DNA from: a virus
Virus record (IMG/VR): IMGVR_UViG_3300021197_001793
Span: 1-64,000 of that record
Reading direction: 5' to 3' (one strand)
DNA length: 64,000 nt
The notes under the pieces were generated by a model. That model was given only the letters and a program-made list of their open reading frames with translations. It had not been told where the DNA came from and ran no database searches. Numbering within the stretch: position 1 is the stretch's first letter; each line of letters starts with the position of its first letter. The position numbers and the translations under genes are program-made. Shown here one piece after another: positions 17,833 to 27,289 of this stretch.

Positions 17833-20800
17833 ATGCCTAAGAAGTTTGATTTTATATCACCCGGAGTTTCCCTTAACGAGGTAGACCAAAGCGAGATTAC
17901 GCTCCCATCTGAGGAAGATGGTATTTTAATTATTGGACGAGCGCCTCAAGGACCGGCAAACGTACCTATCAAAGTGAAAAGTTTATCTGATTTTTACGAG
18001 ACCTTTGGTAGACCCATTTCAGGTAAAGGTTCAAATGCCTCTGATGTTTGGAGAGACGGTAACGAACAAGCAACAACATACGGAATGTATGCCGCACAAG
18101 CATGGCTAGCCGCAGAGGTATCGCCTGTTACTTTCGTAAGGCTTTTGGGTGCTGATGCAACCAGCCAAGCAAGTGGATACGTTAAAGCAGGCTGGAATAC
18201 GAGTCATGACAACAGCATATTTGCAGCCAGTAATGCTGCGGCCTATGGTCTGTTTCTAATGCCCTCTGGTGCTGCTAATGAAACAGCCTTGACAGGTAAG
18301 CTGGCGGCTGTGATTTATGCATCTGGTTCCTCTTTGGGACTTGTAGGGTCAAAGCCAAAAGTTGCCGTGACCTTGCCAACTACTGTCGGCGCAGCAAGTA
18401 CCTTGGTTTTATCTGACTCGTCTGCCGGTGTTGCAAACACATTTAAATTAAGAATTTCAAGTTCAAGTGGAGCAGAGTCTTTAACATTCCATTTTGATAA
18501 AGATAAAAAAGATGGATATATCAGAAACGTATTGAATTGCAACCCACAGAAGCTCGAATCATTGAATTATGGATCAACTGAGCCTTATTTCTTAGGTGAA
18601 ACCTTCGAAGTTGCCGCACAGGAAATTGCAGACATTAGTTCTTCCGCCGGACAGCAATATGGTATTTTGATGCCTCTTGCCGCAGGTTCTAGTAACAAAT
18701 GGTCAAACCATGAAAGAGCAGCTATTGCTGGAAAAACAGGATGGTTTATCAGTAGAAATCCAAACCCAGTTGGAAATTATGCTAATTTTAATGTTGGTGA
18801 GACTGATAATAAAGCAACACTTGTTGATGCTATTGATACAACCGGAATAGCAGCGAATGATTCATTCACAATAACTGTCCCAACAGCGGCAGGTGGGGAT
18901 GGACTCGCATACACAGTTTTGTTTGCCACCACTACAAATATTGATGCTAACTCTGGTGCAAGAACATATGGTATCTCAACAGAAAGAATTGATGACGATG
19001 CTGACGGTGCTGCTGTTCTTATCTTGGCTATTAATGGAAAAACTGATTCCGGTGCACAATACAAGTATGGCGATAATAATCATGATGATAGTGGCTTTGA
19101 GTTTAAAATACCGGGGATCACAGCTACTGCTGGTACCACTGCTAACAAAATTACTTTAACTATGGATGTGCCGGGTACTGCTGGTAATGTAGAAAATGTC
19201 CTTGCAGCAACCACAGGATTTGAGGCTGGTTTGTTGCTTGAATCCTCGTTTTTGGGCGGCGGAGTCACTTCAACATCAGCAAAAAGACTGTTTAGACTGT
19301 GTTCTTTGCACGAAGGAGAATGGTTTCAGCAAAACTATGGCGTCAGAATTCAAGACTTGAGATTAGGGACCCCATCTTCTCCATATTCAACATTCTCTGT
19401 TATGATTGTTGATCGAGCCGGAGCGACCGTTGAAACATTCCAGAACCTTACTTTAAATGAAGCAAGTGAAAATTTTATTGGAAAAAGAATCGGAGATAAA
19501 TATCAAGTATATAACTCCACACTAGGAAAGTATGTTATTAATGGCGAATACGCAAACAATTCATCTTATGTTCGTGTAGAAATGCACTCAGACTATAAGG
19601 CGGGACTAACAGATACATCCGCATTGCCATTTGGCGTGTTTGGTCCAAGAAAGGGTCGTGACATTGCATTTAGTTCAGGTTCAGCCGATGCGACCGGTAA
19701 CCATTTGGGATTGTCGGTTAAAGCCGGAGCAGTAGATCAAGGAATAGGCGCTGACATATCGACTAGTCATTTTGCTGATTTACAAATGAATATGGATATT
19801 ACATTACAATTCCCAGAATTGAAATTAACTGCTAATAATACTTCAGCCGGAAACTACAGTAATTTATATACTTTTGGTGTTCGGCACATGAAAGCAGCAG
19901 ATAACGAAGGCAAAAAGGCTCTTTGGACGACTGCTGATTATAAAGATATTACTAGAGCACTTCCCGGTGGGCTTGATATTACCGGTGAAGCTAGTAGTGT
20001 ATACTTGAAACAATCTTGGATCTTTTCTTTAGATGACTTGAGACGAGACTCATCAGACGCAGAAAAATATTATTTTGAAGCAGGTTCTCACAAAGCAGGT
20101 AATTCTATTACTGCCGCAGAGGGAACAAATGCTCTTTTAACTTCAAGTGTCAAGCAATTCAATGCTCCATTCTTTGGTGGCGCAGACGGTCTTGATATTA
20201 AGCAAGTCGAGCAGTTCTCAATTGAAACTGGGCTTGCTACTACTCAGAGTGAATCAAAGCATTATGCTTATTATTCTGTGAAAAGAGCACTAGACATTGT
20301 GAACGATCCGGAATTGTTGAACTTTGATATTATTTCAATGCCCGGTCTTATCAATGGTTCTCTTTCTCAAGAATTAATTAGAGTTGCGGAAGAACGTGGC
20401 GATGCTCTTGCAATTATTGATTTGGATGGTGGATATAGAAAATCATATGAGAATTCTTCTACAAATGGTAGTGAGGTCCTTGGAGATCATAAGCAGGCTA
20501 TTACTAACGCACAATCAAGAGATTATGATACAAGTTATGCGGCAACCTATTACCCACCAGTACGATTAAGAGACACTTCTGATGGGGGTGCTAGCATTAC
20601 AGTTGTTCATCCATCAGTTGCTGCTATTGGAGCAATTGGTTCAGCAGAAGCTAATAGTGATGGCCCTTGGTTCGCTCCAGCCGGATTTAATCGTGGCGGA
20701 ATTAAAGTGTTGGGTGGTAATAATGGCCCACGAGTTGTTGAAACTTTGGAACACTTAACCAAACAAAATCGTGATGATTTGTATGAAGAAAATATTAACC

Positions 20801-21189
20801 CAATTGCAAGATTTCCTGCTATTAACGAAATCGTTATCTTTGGGCAAAAAACTCTTCAACAAACACCATCTGCATTAGATCGAATCAATGTTCGTCGATT
20901 GATGATTTATCTTAAAAAAGAAATTGGACGCATTGCAGACACAATTTTGTTTGATCAAAATGTAAATTCCACTTGGAACAGATTCAGTTCTAAAGCAGAC
21001 GCAGTATTAGCTGATGTCAAATCTAGATTCGGAATCACAGAATATAAACTGGTCTTGGATGAGACTACAACTACCGCAGACTTGGTAGATAGAAACATTA
21101 TGTATGCTAAGGTTTTTGTTAAACCTGCTAGAGCAATCGAGTTCATAGTTATTGACTTTGTTATAACTAAGACCGGTATAGAATTATAA
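17833..21189 (+). CDS. Tail sheath protein, T4 gp18-like, enlarged (1118 aa)
   Basis: The ATG at 17833 follows ATAAGGAGATTTTTA. The N-terminus FISPGVSLNEVDQSEI is the sheath start known from many myoviruses. The C-terminal 330 residues hold the conserved sheath core: NFDIISMPGLINGSLSQELI, DALAIIDLDGGYRK, GPWFAPAGFNRGGIK, NPIARFPAINEIVIFGQKTL, and a final helix with INVRRLMIYLKKEIGR. It is much larger than T4 gp18 (659 aa). The extra length lies in residues about 130-720, with Ala/Thr/Gly-rich beta segments that should face the outside of the tail. It contracts around the tube to drive it through the envelope. Confidence 0.92.
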   Translation: MPKKFDFISPGVSLNEVDQSEITLPSEEDGILIIGRAPQGPANVPIKVKSLSDFYETFGRPISGKGSNASDVWRDGNEQATTYGMYAAQAWLAAEVSPVTFVRLLGADATSQASGYVKAGWNTSHDNSIFAASNAAAYGLFLMPSGAANETALTGKLAAVIYASGSSLGLVGSKPKVAVTLPTTVGAASTLVLSDSSAGVANTFKLRISSSSGAESLTFHFDKDKKDGYIRNVLNCNPQKLESLNYGSTEPYFLGETFEVAAQEIADISSSAGQQYGILMPLAAGSSNKWSNHERAAIAGKTGWFISRNPNPVGNYANFNVGETDNKATLVDAIDTTGIAANDSFTITVPTAAGGDGLAYTVLFATTTNIDANSGARTYGISTERIDDDADGAAVLILAINGKTDSGAQYKYGDNNHDDSGFEFKIPGITATAGTTANKITLTMDVPGTAGNVENVLAATTGFEAGLLLESSFLGGGVTSTSAKRLFRLCSLHEGEWFQQNYGVRIQDLRLGTPSSPYSTFSVMIVDRAGATVETFQNLTLNEASENFIGKRIGDKYQVYNSTLGKYVINGEYANNSSYVRVEMHSDYKAGLTDTSALPFGVFGPRKGRDIAFSSGSADATGNHLGLSVKAGAVDQGIGADISTSHFADLQMNMDITLQFPELKLTANNTSAGNYSNLYTFGVRHMKAADNEGKKALWTTADYKDITRALPGGLDITGEASSVYLKQSWIFSLDDLRRDSSDAEKYYFEAGSHKAGNSITAAEGTNALLTSSVKQFNAPFFGGADGLDIKQVEQFSIETGLATTQSESKHYAYYSVKRALDIVNDPELLNFDIISMPGLINGSLSQELIRVAEERGDALAIIDLDGGYRKSYENSSTNGSEVLGDHKQAITNAQSRDYDTSYAATYYPPVRLRDTSDGGASITVVHPSVAAIGAIGSAEANSDGPWFAPAGFNRGGIKVLGGNNGPRVVETLEHLTKQNRDDLYEENINPIARFPAINEIVIFGQKTLQQTPSALDRINVRRLMIYLKKEIGRIADTILFDQNVNSTWNRFSSKADAVLADVKSRFGITEYKLVLDETTTTADLVDRNIMYAKVFVKPARAIEFIVIDFVITKTGIEL

Positions 21190-21195
21190 ACTAAA

Positions 21196-21204
21196 CTACT
21201 TATT
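21196..21204 (+). promoter_or_regulatory. Putative late promoter motif, variant CTACTTATT
   Basis: CTACTTATT differs by one base from the copies at 5774 and 23361 and has the same 28-nt distance to the ATG. It may give separate high expression of the tail tube. Confidence 0.4.
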
Positions 21205-21223
21205 GTAAAAGGAGAAATTAATT

Positions 21224-21778
21224 ATGGCTTTTTGGTCTAAACACGATTCGGCACCTATGAGGAATTACCGATGGAAGCTACAAATGACTGGTCTTAACGA
21301 AGACGATATCGTTTGGTGGGCAAAAACTGTTAACGTTCCATCATGGGATATGAATGAAGTAGAACATGATTATTTTGATAACAAGTTTTATTTTCCCGGA
21401 CGTGTAACTTGGCAAGATGTCGAAGTAACTTTGGTCGATCCGGCTTCACCTTCTGCTGTTGAATTAACAAATAAAATGTTAGAAGGGTCTGGCTATAATA
21501 TAGCAACAGAGCCCGGCGTAAAGAAAACAATTTCCAAAAAGGCAGCGGCAGATCCGACTGGAAATGGAGTTGGTAAATTCTTCTTAACGCTTTATGATGC
21601 TGAAGGAAATGAAAAAGAAAAATGGACGCTTAATAACGCTTTTGTTAAAGCTGCCAAATACGGTGATATGGATTATTCAAATGATGATTTAAGACAAATC
21701 TCAATGACTATCAAGTATGACTGGGCAACTTGTGAAATGAAAGACAGCAATACAAAATATTTTTCAACTGAGAGCTAG
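21224..21778 (+). CDS. Tail tube protein, T4 gp19-like, copy 1 (184 aa)
   Basis: The ATG at 21224 follows AAAAGGAGAAATTAATT. The start MAFWSKHDSAPMRNYRWKLQ followed by WWAKTVNVPSW is typical of the gp19 family, where N-terminal strands are followed by an inner-wall loop. The middle FPGRVTWQDVEVTLVDP and the end DYSNDDLRQISMTIKYDWA complete the family pattern. It stacks as hexameric rings inside the sheath. A second, related gene follows nine bases later. This copy carries an extra segment around residues 95-130 that the second lacks. Confidence 0.88.
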   Translation: MAFWSKHDSAPMRNYRWKLQMTGLNEDDIVWWAKTVNVPSWDMNEVEHDYFDNKFYFPGRVTWQDVEVTLVDPASPSAVELTNKMLEGSGYNIATEPGVKKTISKKAAADPTGNGVGKFFLTLYDAEGNEKEKWTLNNAFVKAAKYGDMDYSNDDLRQISMTIKYDWATCEMKDSNTKYFSTES

Positions 21779-21786
21779 AGGTATAA

Positions 21787-22284
21787 ATGGCCTTTTGGAG
21801 TCAATACAACATGGAGCCGTTACGTAAGCGGTCGTTTGAAGTGCAAATCGATGGCACAGACGGTTTTAGCTTTTTAGCCAAATCAGTTAATAAGCCAACG
21901 CTTGAAACCGAGGTTAATGAGTACAGACTGATCAACCAAGTAGTAAAATTTCCAACAGTTCCAAAATGGAATGAAATAACAATTAAGTATATAGAAACAG
22001 CAGACCAAGATATCTCAAAAAGGTTACAAAAAATGATGACCCCTAAGCAAAGTATAAATTCCGGATGGACAGCAGATGCTATCGAAAAACATCCCATGGG
22101 TCAACAAGGCAAACTTGCAGCCATGACTATAATACAATATGATTCCAAAAAAAGTCCAAAGTCTACATGGAAGTTTAAAAATCCCTTTATAAGGTCAATT
22201 AACTTTGGCGATAATGACTACTCCTCTGATGATTTTATAGAAGTTGAAGTAGTTGTTGTGTATGATTGGGCTTATTTAGAATAA
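21787..22284 (+). CDS. Tail tube-like protein, T4 gp19-type, copy 2 (165 aa)
   Basis: The ATG at 21787 follows AGAGGTATAA. The protein begins MAFWSQYNMEPLRKRSFEVQ and goes on FLAKSVNKPTLE, FPTVPKWNEITIKYIE and DYSSDDFIEVEVVVVYDWAY. All of these align with copy 1, but overall identity is limited. Two adjacent tube paralogues suggest one forms the bulk tube and the other a special ring, such as the first or last ring or a tip adaptor. T4 has analogous tube-fold proteins gp48 and gp54 at the baseplate. Which copy is the main tube cannot be decided from sequence. Confidence 0.8.
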   Translation: MAFWSQYNMEPLRKRSFEVQIDGTDGFSFLAKSVNKPTLETEVNEYRLINQVVKFPTVPKWNEITIKYIETADQDISKRLQKMMTPKQSINSGWTADAIEKHPMGQQGKLAAMTIIQYDSKKSPKSTWKFKNPFIRSINFGDNDYSSDDFIEVEVVVVYDWAYLE

Positions 22285-22303
22285 TTTAAAAGAGAGGTGA
22301 TAA

Positions 22304-23158
22304 TTGTCAAGAAATGATATTAATAGGGTAGGTGCCCCTCCTGCTAGCGCAGAAGCACCAGTAACTCAGATGCAAAATGAGAAAGTGTTTGATCCGTTAA
22401 GTTTTGTTGCACCAACAGAATTTGTTGAACTACCTTCTAGAGGGCTTTGTTATTCTGAGGATCATCCGCTGCATAATCAGGAAACAATAGAGATTAAGTT
22501 TATGACAGCAAAAGAAGAAGACATTCTTTCTTCTAGAGCCCTATTAAAGAAAGGTATTGCCATTGAGAGGTTTATTCAAAGTGTCATTGTTGACCGTAAA
22601 ATTAAAGCAAAAGATCTCTTGGTTGGCGACCGAAATGCAATCCTAATCGCAGCTAGAGTATCAGGATATGGTAACATATACGAAACACAGGTCGGTTGTC
22701 CGTCGTGTGGGGAAAAGTCTAGTTTTTCTTTTGATCTTAATAACAAAAAAGTCAAAGAGACAGAAGAAAATGACGATGTTAAAAGCTTAGGTGATGGCAC
22801 ATTCCAAATAACAATGCCTTATTCTAAATTTAAAACTGTTTTTCGTTTGTTAACAGGAGCCGATGAGGCATACCTGACGGCAACTGCTGCTTCGAAAAAG
22901 AAAGCAACCAAGGTTGATTCAATTCTTATGGAACAGTATGAAAGAATGATTGCATCGATCGAAGGACACTCAGACAGAAGCATAGTAAAAAAATATGTTG
23001 AAAACATGCCAACCTTAGATTCTCGTCACTTAAGAAAGTGTTATGCTTCGGTTACACCTGATGTCAATATCAGGGAAGATTTTGAATGCCACTCCTGCGG
23101 CCATGAGCAAGAGATGGAGGTGCCCTTTGGGGCAGACTTTTTTTGGCCTGACCGATAA
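22304..23158 (+). CDS. Baseplate hub protein, T4 gp26-type with two Cys pairs (284 aa)
   Basis: The start is a TTG at 22304 with GAGGTGATAA just before it; no ATG is placed as well. Residues 40-125 match the T4_baseplate family (gp26 type): FVELPSRGLCY, IEIKFMTAKEEDILSSRALL, LLVGDRNAILIAARVSGYG. Two Cys-x-x-Cys pairs follow, Cys132/Cys135 (CPSCG) and Cys262/Cys265 (CHSCGH), which probably bind one zinc. The T4 family members act in assembly of the central baseplate hub. It stands between the tail tube and tape measure genes, a usual place in distant T4-like phages. Confidence 0.78.
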   Translation: MSRNDINRVGAPPASAEAPVTQMQNEKVFDPLSFVAPTEFVELPSRGLCYSEDHPLHNQETIEIKFMTAKEEDILSSRALLKKGIAIERFIQSVIVDRKIKAKDLLVGDRNAILIAARVSGYGNIYETQVGCPSCGEKSSFSFDLNNKKVKETEENDDVKSLGDGTFQITMPYSKFKTVFRLLTGADEAYLTATAASKKKATKVDSILMEQYERMIASIEGHSDRSIVKKYVENMPTLDSRHLRKCYASVTPDVNIREDFECHSCGHEQEMEVPFGADFFWPDR

Positions 23159-23162
23159 TTAC

Positions 23163-23327
23163 ATGGAAAACGTCTATGAACAGTTTTTTATATTAAAACA
23201 TCATGGAGGTTGGTCATTTATCGAAGTCTATAACCTACCGGTAGGGTTGAGACACTGGTGGTTGCAGCGGCTTGAAAAACAATTTAAAGAAGAGAATGAC
23301 TCAATGAAAAAATCTTCTAAAAGATGA
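23163..23327 (+). CDS. Small hypothetical protein downstream of the gp26-type gene (54 aa)
   Basis: The ATG at 23163 is four bases after the previous stop and translation is probably coupled, since no good ribosome site is visible. The peptide has a Trp-rich core (HHGGWSFIEVYNLPVGLRHW, then WLQRLEKQF) and a basic tail. Small proteins with a 'lPv.lR.WW..R' pattern follow gp26-type genes in other T4-like phages and may assist hub or tape-measure assembly. I cannot name the family with certainty. Confidence 0.6.
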   Translation: MENVYEQFFILKHHGGWSFIEVYNLPVGLRHWWLQRLEKQFKEENDSMKKSSKR

Positions 23328-23332
23328 TATGG

Positions 23333-23353
23333 TGCCCCGAGGGGCATTTTTTT
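23333..23353 (+). terminator. Rho-independent terminator
   Basis: TGCCCC (23333-23338), GA, GGGGCA (23341-23346), then seven Ts. It ends the tail tube-baseplate unit and lies just ahead of the late motif at 23361. Confidence 0.85.
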
Positions 23354-23360
23354 ATTAAAA

Positions 23361-23369
23361 CTATTTATT
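23361..23369 (+). promoter_or_regulatory. Putative late promoter motif CTATTTATT
   Basis: CTATTTATT lies 29 nt before the ATG at 23390, immediately after a terminator, which is the clearest layout for a promoter. Confidence 0.6.
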
Positions 23370-23389
23370 GTAAACGGAGGCAGTACTCA

Positions 23390-23776
23390 ATGATTATTAT
23401 TGATTTAACGAAAGAAGGTAAGACTCTAAATGAGAGCATTCTAAGAATGATTGGTTCTTGGACTAAAACCATCCTTAAACATATGTATGGAAAGGATACA
23501 AAAATGGTGGGAGCGGTTACTTTAGGTGACTTGGGAAATCTAATAAAAGAAGAGGGAGACGAAGAAAAGCAGCCCAATTTTATTATTAGAGGAAAATATC
23601 GGGATGTCAGAGCGTATGCTTCGGCTATTGTAAGAGAGAAGGAATATTTGGACGCCTACTCAGAGTATGGCAAAGATCATTTGCAAACTGTCAAGGCAAG
23701 AGAAAAATTGAAACCGGCAGTTGCCGAATTTGAAAGCGCCACAGGAATTACTTGGCCCTTCAAAGATGAGGGATAA
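23390..23776 (+). CDS. Hypothetical tail protein before the tape measure (128 aa)
   Basis: The ATG at 23390 follows CGGAGGCAGTACTCA. An in-frame start at 23324 is rejected because it would read through the terminator. The protein is mostly helical: an amphipathic N-terminal third (MIIIDLTKEGKTLNESILRM), then KFRDV-like strands and a final helix with KTVKAREKLKPAVAEFESA. It is the first gene behind the late motif at 23361 and abuts the tape measure gene, so a chaperone or structural partner of the tape measure is possible. No family recognised. Confidence 0.6.
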   Translation: MIIIDLTKEGKTLNESILRMIGSWTKTILKHMYGKDTKMVGAVTLGDLGNLIKEEGDEEKQPNFIIRGKYRDVRAYASAIVREKEYLDAYSEYGKDHLQTVKAREKLKPAVAEFESATGITWPFKDEG

Positions 23777-23779
23777 TAG

Positions 23780-26338
23780 ATGGCTAAATCACCCGACGAA
23801 ATGACCCCAGAAGAACTCAAACAAAGAGTTAAGCTATTAGAAGAAGAGAAAAAGATTCGTGAAGAGTTAAAAAAGCTATCCTTAGACGAAAAGAGGCACC
23901 AAGCGGAAGTTGCTGCGCTTAAGGGCGACTCAATGGAGCAGATGAAAGCCCAGTTGGCTATGATTAAAGAGCTAAATGAGATCGATAGAGCCGCTGCTGC
24001 GGCAACTGGTCCGGAAAAAGAAGAGCTATTAAAAAGGTACCAATCCCAATTAGAAGCTCTAGAAAATATAGGCATAAAAACCTCAGAATTAACAGAAAAA
24101 ACAAAAGAGTTAGAAGCAGCAACCTCCAAAATGGCGCAAGCAGGCGATAAGGCAGGTGAGAAATTCTTTGGAGGTATTGCTTCCAAAATGGGTCTAGCTT
24201 CAAAAGCCGGAGACAATTGGATTTCAAAATTGCAAGTCATGGGCAAGAATATGAAAGACCCTGAATATGCCAAATCTTTTAAAAAGCAAATGGGGCAGAT
24301 TTTTACTATTCAGAATGCGGTAGCCTCTGCTACAATGGCTATTGTTCAAGCTACCATAGCCATGGCAGTTCAAGCAGACAAAGCCACTGCTGCGTTTGCC
24401 AAACAAACAGGAACAGGAACAACCCACAGGGCAGCTATTGCTAATTTGGGTCAAGAATATAGAGAACTTGGTGTGACACAGGAAGATGCGGCCAAGACGA
24501 TTGGGTCTTTGTTCGATAAAATGCCCGGATATACTCAAATGGCTGGTGACCAACGAAAACAATTTGAAAGATTAACAGCGACTCTTGATAAATTAGGTGT
24601 TGCCACTGAGGATTCTGCTGCTTTGATGTCAGATCTTATGAAGGGTCAAAAAATGAGCGCAGAAATGGCAAGACAACAAACACAAGAACTTGCAATGATG
24701 GCCGAATCCCTTCAAATGAGAGCAGGCCAATTTGTAAAAGGCTTCAGAGAAGCGCAAAAGGTTCTTGCTCCCTATGGCAGGAATGCAATCAAAGTTTTCA
24801 AAAATATTGCGTCTGCTGCACAAGCAGCCGGAGTTGAAACCTCCGCTCTTTTAAATATGGCAGGTAAATTTGACACGTTCAGTGATTCAGCAGAAACCGC
24901 AGGTAAATTGAACGCTATTTTAGGATCACAACTGTCGGCAACTGAATTATTAACAATGAGTGAAGATAAAAGAATTGAAACCGTAATACGATCGATGCAA
25001 GCCCAAGGCAAGTCCTTTAAAGACATGGACAGGTTTACTCAAAAAGCAGTAGCACAGACACTTGGTATTCAAGACCTAAATGAAGCACAAAAGATTTTGG
25101 GTATGGATGTTGCAGGGTTTCAAAATTATCAAAAACAAGCAGAGAGCGCAGCAAAAGAACAAGCAGCAATGGAAGAAAAAGCAAAAGCCTCAATGGATGC
25201 GATGACGAAGTTGAAAATGGCTTTTGCAAACCTAGCACAAGTCCTTGTTCCGATGATTGAAGGATTTCAATTCTTCGCACAATTGATTTTAGATGCATCT
25301 GGATGGATGAACGGTTTTGGCGGATACGTCATTATGGGAGGAATTGCTTTGCTAATGCTAGCAAAAGTAATGTTACCCCTAATATCAATAATGTCCATGT
25401 TTGGAGTTGGAGGTAAAACGGCTCGTAAGGGTATGGAAGAAGTAGGGAAGGGTGGCGCAAGAGGAGCGCATGGGGTTGCTACTTTTGGTGCGGCCATGGC
25501 GACAGTCACACTACCTATCTTGGGAATTGTATTAGCTTTGGGTTTAATGATGGTATTATTTGTCATTCTAATACTTACGCTGGTTGATGCCGGGGAAAAC
25601 GGAATGTATGCGGGGATTGCCTTAATGACTGTGGCCGCTTCAGTATACATATTATCCGGCGCACTGGCTATGTTATCTACGGTTGGTGCAATAGGGTCGG
25701 TTATTTTAGTTATTTTGATTGGTTTGTTTGTAACAATGGCCCTTGCAACAGCAGCAGCAGGACTAGGTATCGCAGCAGCCTTTAAGGAATTAAATAGTTT
25801 TATTTCTGGTGGTGGAGAGATATCAAAGGTAGCGGATGCTTTAGATGATCTTGGAACCGCATTTCGTAATTTAAATGTTGGGATGAGAGGTGGCGGACTA
25901 ATTCAAAAAGGGCTTGCATTTATTGGTATTGGAGGGGGAACACCAAAGAAAACTCCAATAGCGCAAATGGCAGAAGATATGAAGCCGCTAATTGACAAGG
26001 CCGATCAGTTAGCTGCTATATTCAGCGGAATATCAGAAGTATTTAAAGTCGCACAAGGCGGACTCGGGACGACATTCACAGACATGGCATTAGCAATTGA
26101 TTCTTTATTCGAGTCTGTGGACAAGAGTTCAGAAAAAGGCGTTCAAATTTCCCACACTTTGGAGAACCTTGCCCTAATTACAAGTGGCACCAGTGCACAA
26201 GCTAGTGGGTTTAAGGGCGTCATAGGCGCAATTAATAAGTTAGTTGGAAAAAAAGAAATGATATTGACAGTCAAATTAGATAAGCAAGCAATTAAGGATT
26301 TGGCTGAGAATGGAATGGCCAAAATAGCAGTAAGTTGA
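23780..26338 (+). CDS. Tail tape measure protein (852 aa)
   Basis: The ATG at 23780 lies three bases after the previous stop. Residues 1-120 are a highly charged coiled coil (EELKQRVKLLEEEKKIREEL). Residues about 120-480 are Ala, Gln and Lys rich helices with a TATLDKLGVATEDSAALMSD-type repeat common in tape measures. Residues about 500-680 hold several long hydrophobic segments that can cross or open the inner membrane. The last part is again helical. Length, composition and place between baseplate and wedge genes fit a tape measure that sets tail length and is released on infection. By the rule of about 0.15 nm per residue, it would predict a tail near 125 nm, if fully helical. Confidence 0.82.
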   Translation: MAKSPDEMTPEELKQRVKLLEEEKKIREELKKLSLDEKRHQAEVAALKGDSMEQMKAQLAMIKELNEIDRAAAAATGPEKEELLKRYQSQLEALENIGIKTSELTEKTKELEAATSKMAQAGDKAGEKFFGGIASKMGLASKAGDNWISKLQVMGKNMKDPEYAKSFKKQMGQIFTIQNAVASATMAIVQATIAMAVQADKATAAFAKQTGTGTTHRAAIANLGQEYRELGVTQEDAAKTIGSLFDKMPGYTQMAGDQRKQFERLTATLDKLGVATEDSAALMSDLMKGQKMSAEMARQQTQELAMMAESLQMRAGQFVKGFREAQKVLAPYGRNAIKVFKNIASAAQAAGVETSALLNMAGKFDTFSDSAETAGKLNAILGSQLSATELLTMSEDKRIETVIRSMQAQGKSFKDMDRFTQKAVAQTLGIQDLNEAQKILGMDVAGFQNYQKQAESAAKEQAAMEEKAKASMDAMTKLKMAFANLAQVLVPMIEGFQFFAQLILDASGWMNGFGGYVIMGGIALLMLAKVMLPLISIMSMFGVGGKTARKGMEEVGKGGARGAHGVATFGAAMATVTLPILGIVLALGLMMVLFVILILTLVDAGENGMYAGIALMTVAASVYILSGALAMLSTVGAIGSVILVILIGLFVTMALATAAAGLGIAAAFKELNSFISGGGEISKVADALDDLGTAFRNLNVGMRGGGLIQKGLAFIGIGGGTPKKTPIAQMAEDMKPLIDKADQLAAIFSGISEVFKVAQGGLGTTFTDMALAIDSLFESVDKSSEKGVQISHTLENLALITSGTSAQASGFKGVIGAINKLVGKKEMILTVKLDKQAIKDLAENGMAKIAVS

Positions 26339-26348
26339 GGTTTTTATT

Positions 26349-26954
26349 ATGTCAGAAAAATTAAAAATAACAAGTATGATAACGGGAGGGTCAGTTAGCT
26401 TTGATGCTTATCTTACCGATATGTCTCAAACATTTGATTCTACTTGGAATCAAACAGAAGTTTTTGGGAGAAATGACCCAATTGCAACTTTTGCAAATAC
26501 AAAGAGATCAATCTCTCTAAGTTTTGAAGTTCCTGCTGCTGATTTACAGCAGGCAAAAGCAAATATGGAAAATATAGGAAACCTTGTTACGTATATGTAT
26601 CCGGGATATAATGTCAATCGAGCACCAACAGGAGAAATGATTGGAAAAGGCAAAAAAGCAAAACCAAAAATGGAAGTGACAGGGAAATATATCGCTAGGC
26701 CTCCATTGGTCAAGATCAAATTTGCTAATATTATAAAATCTTACAGAGGAGGAGGAGGATTATTAGGGTTTATTGATTCATTATCGACAAACCCAGTTTT
26801 AGAAGCTGGAATGTTTAAAGACAGCAGTGGCTTGTACCCTAGAACCGTTACTGTATCTTTCGGTTTTACAGTTCTGCATCAGTCTGATCTAGGATGGGAA
26901 ATAGACGGAAATGGAAAATTGGGATGGATGGCCAAAAAGATACCATTTATGTAG
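26349..26954 (+). CDS. Baseplate/tail-tube-associated protein (201 aa)
   Basis: The ATG at 26349 follows GAGGTTTTTATT. The protein is beta-rich: FDAYLTDMSQTFDSTWNQTE, then a stretch with GRNDPIATFANTKRSISLSF, then YMYPGYN and PPLVKIKFANIIKSYRGGGG. The pattern resembles tube-fold proteins that cap the baseplate hub (the role of gp48 and gp54 in T4). A polyglycine loop and a tail with FGFTVLHQSDLGWE complete it. Placed between tape measure and the gp53-like wedge gene. The specific T4 counterpart is not certain. Confidence 0.6.
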   Translation: MSEKLKITSMITGGSVSFDAYLTDMSQTFDSTWNQTEVFGRNDPIATFANTKRSISLSFEVPAADLQQAKANMENIGNLVTYMYPGYNVNRAPTGEMIGKGKKAKPKMEVTGKYIARPPLVKIKFANIIKSYRGGGGLLGFIDSLSTNPVLEAGMFKDSSGLYPRTVTVSFGFTVLHQSDLGWEIDGNGKLGWMAKKIPFM

Positions 26955-26965
26955 GAGATAATAAC

Positions 26966-27289
26966 ATGTCAAGATATAACAAAAACCAAACAGCATTTAA
27001 TGAGTTGTTAGAATACAAAAATTTATTAGATAAGCGAGGCGTCAAAAGAATAGAACAATATAGGACTACCTCTCTAAAGGACGTTGATCTATCAATGGTC
27101 GATTATGTTACACGTGTGTGGGGCATTGGGGATGCATTCTGGAAATTATCTGTTGAATTTTATGGTGAGCCAAAATATTGGTATATCATTGCAAGATTTA
27201 ACAATATGCCGACAGAAGCAAGCGTTTCAGTCGGAGATCAGATCAAAATACCGATAAGTCTCTCATTGGCACTACAGGTGGTGGTATAA
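26966..27289 (+). CDS. Baseplate wedge protein, T4 gp53-like with LysM-type end (107 aa)
   Basis: The ATG at 26966 follows TAGGAGATAATAAC; an upstream in-frame start at 26894 would lie inside the previous gene and lacks a ribosome site. The C-terminal half, DAFWKLSVEFYGEPKYWYII followed by ARFNNMPTEASVSVGDQIKI, is the LysM-like domain also found in gp53-type wedge proteins. The stop overlaps the next start (TAATG). In T4, gp53 joins wedges to the hub. Confidence 0.75.
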   Translation: MSRYNKNQTAFNELLEYKNLLDKRGVKRIEQYRTTSLKDVDLSMVDYVTRVWGIGDAFWKLSVEFYGEPKYWYIIARFNNMPTEASVSVGDQIKIPISLSLALQVVV

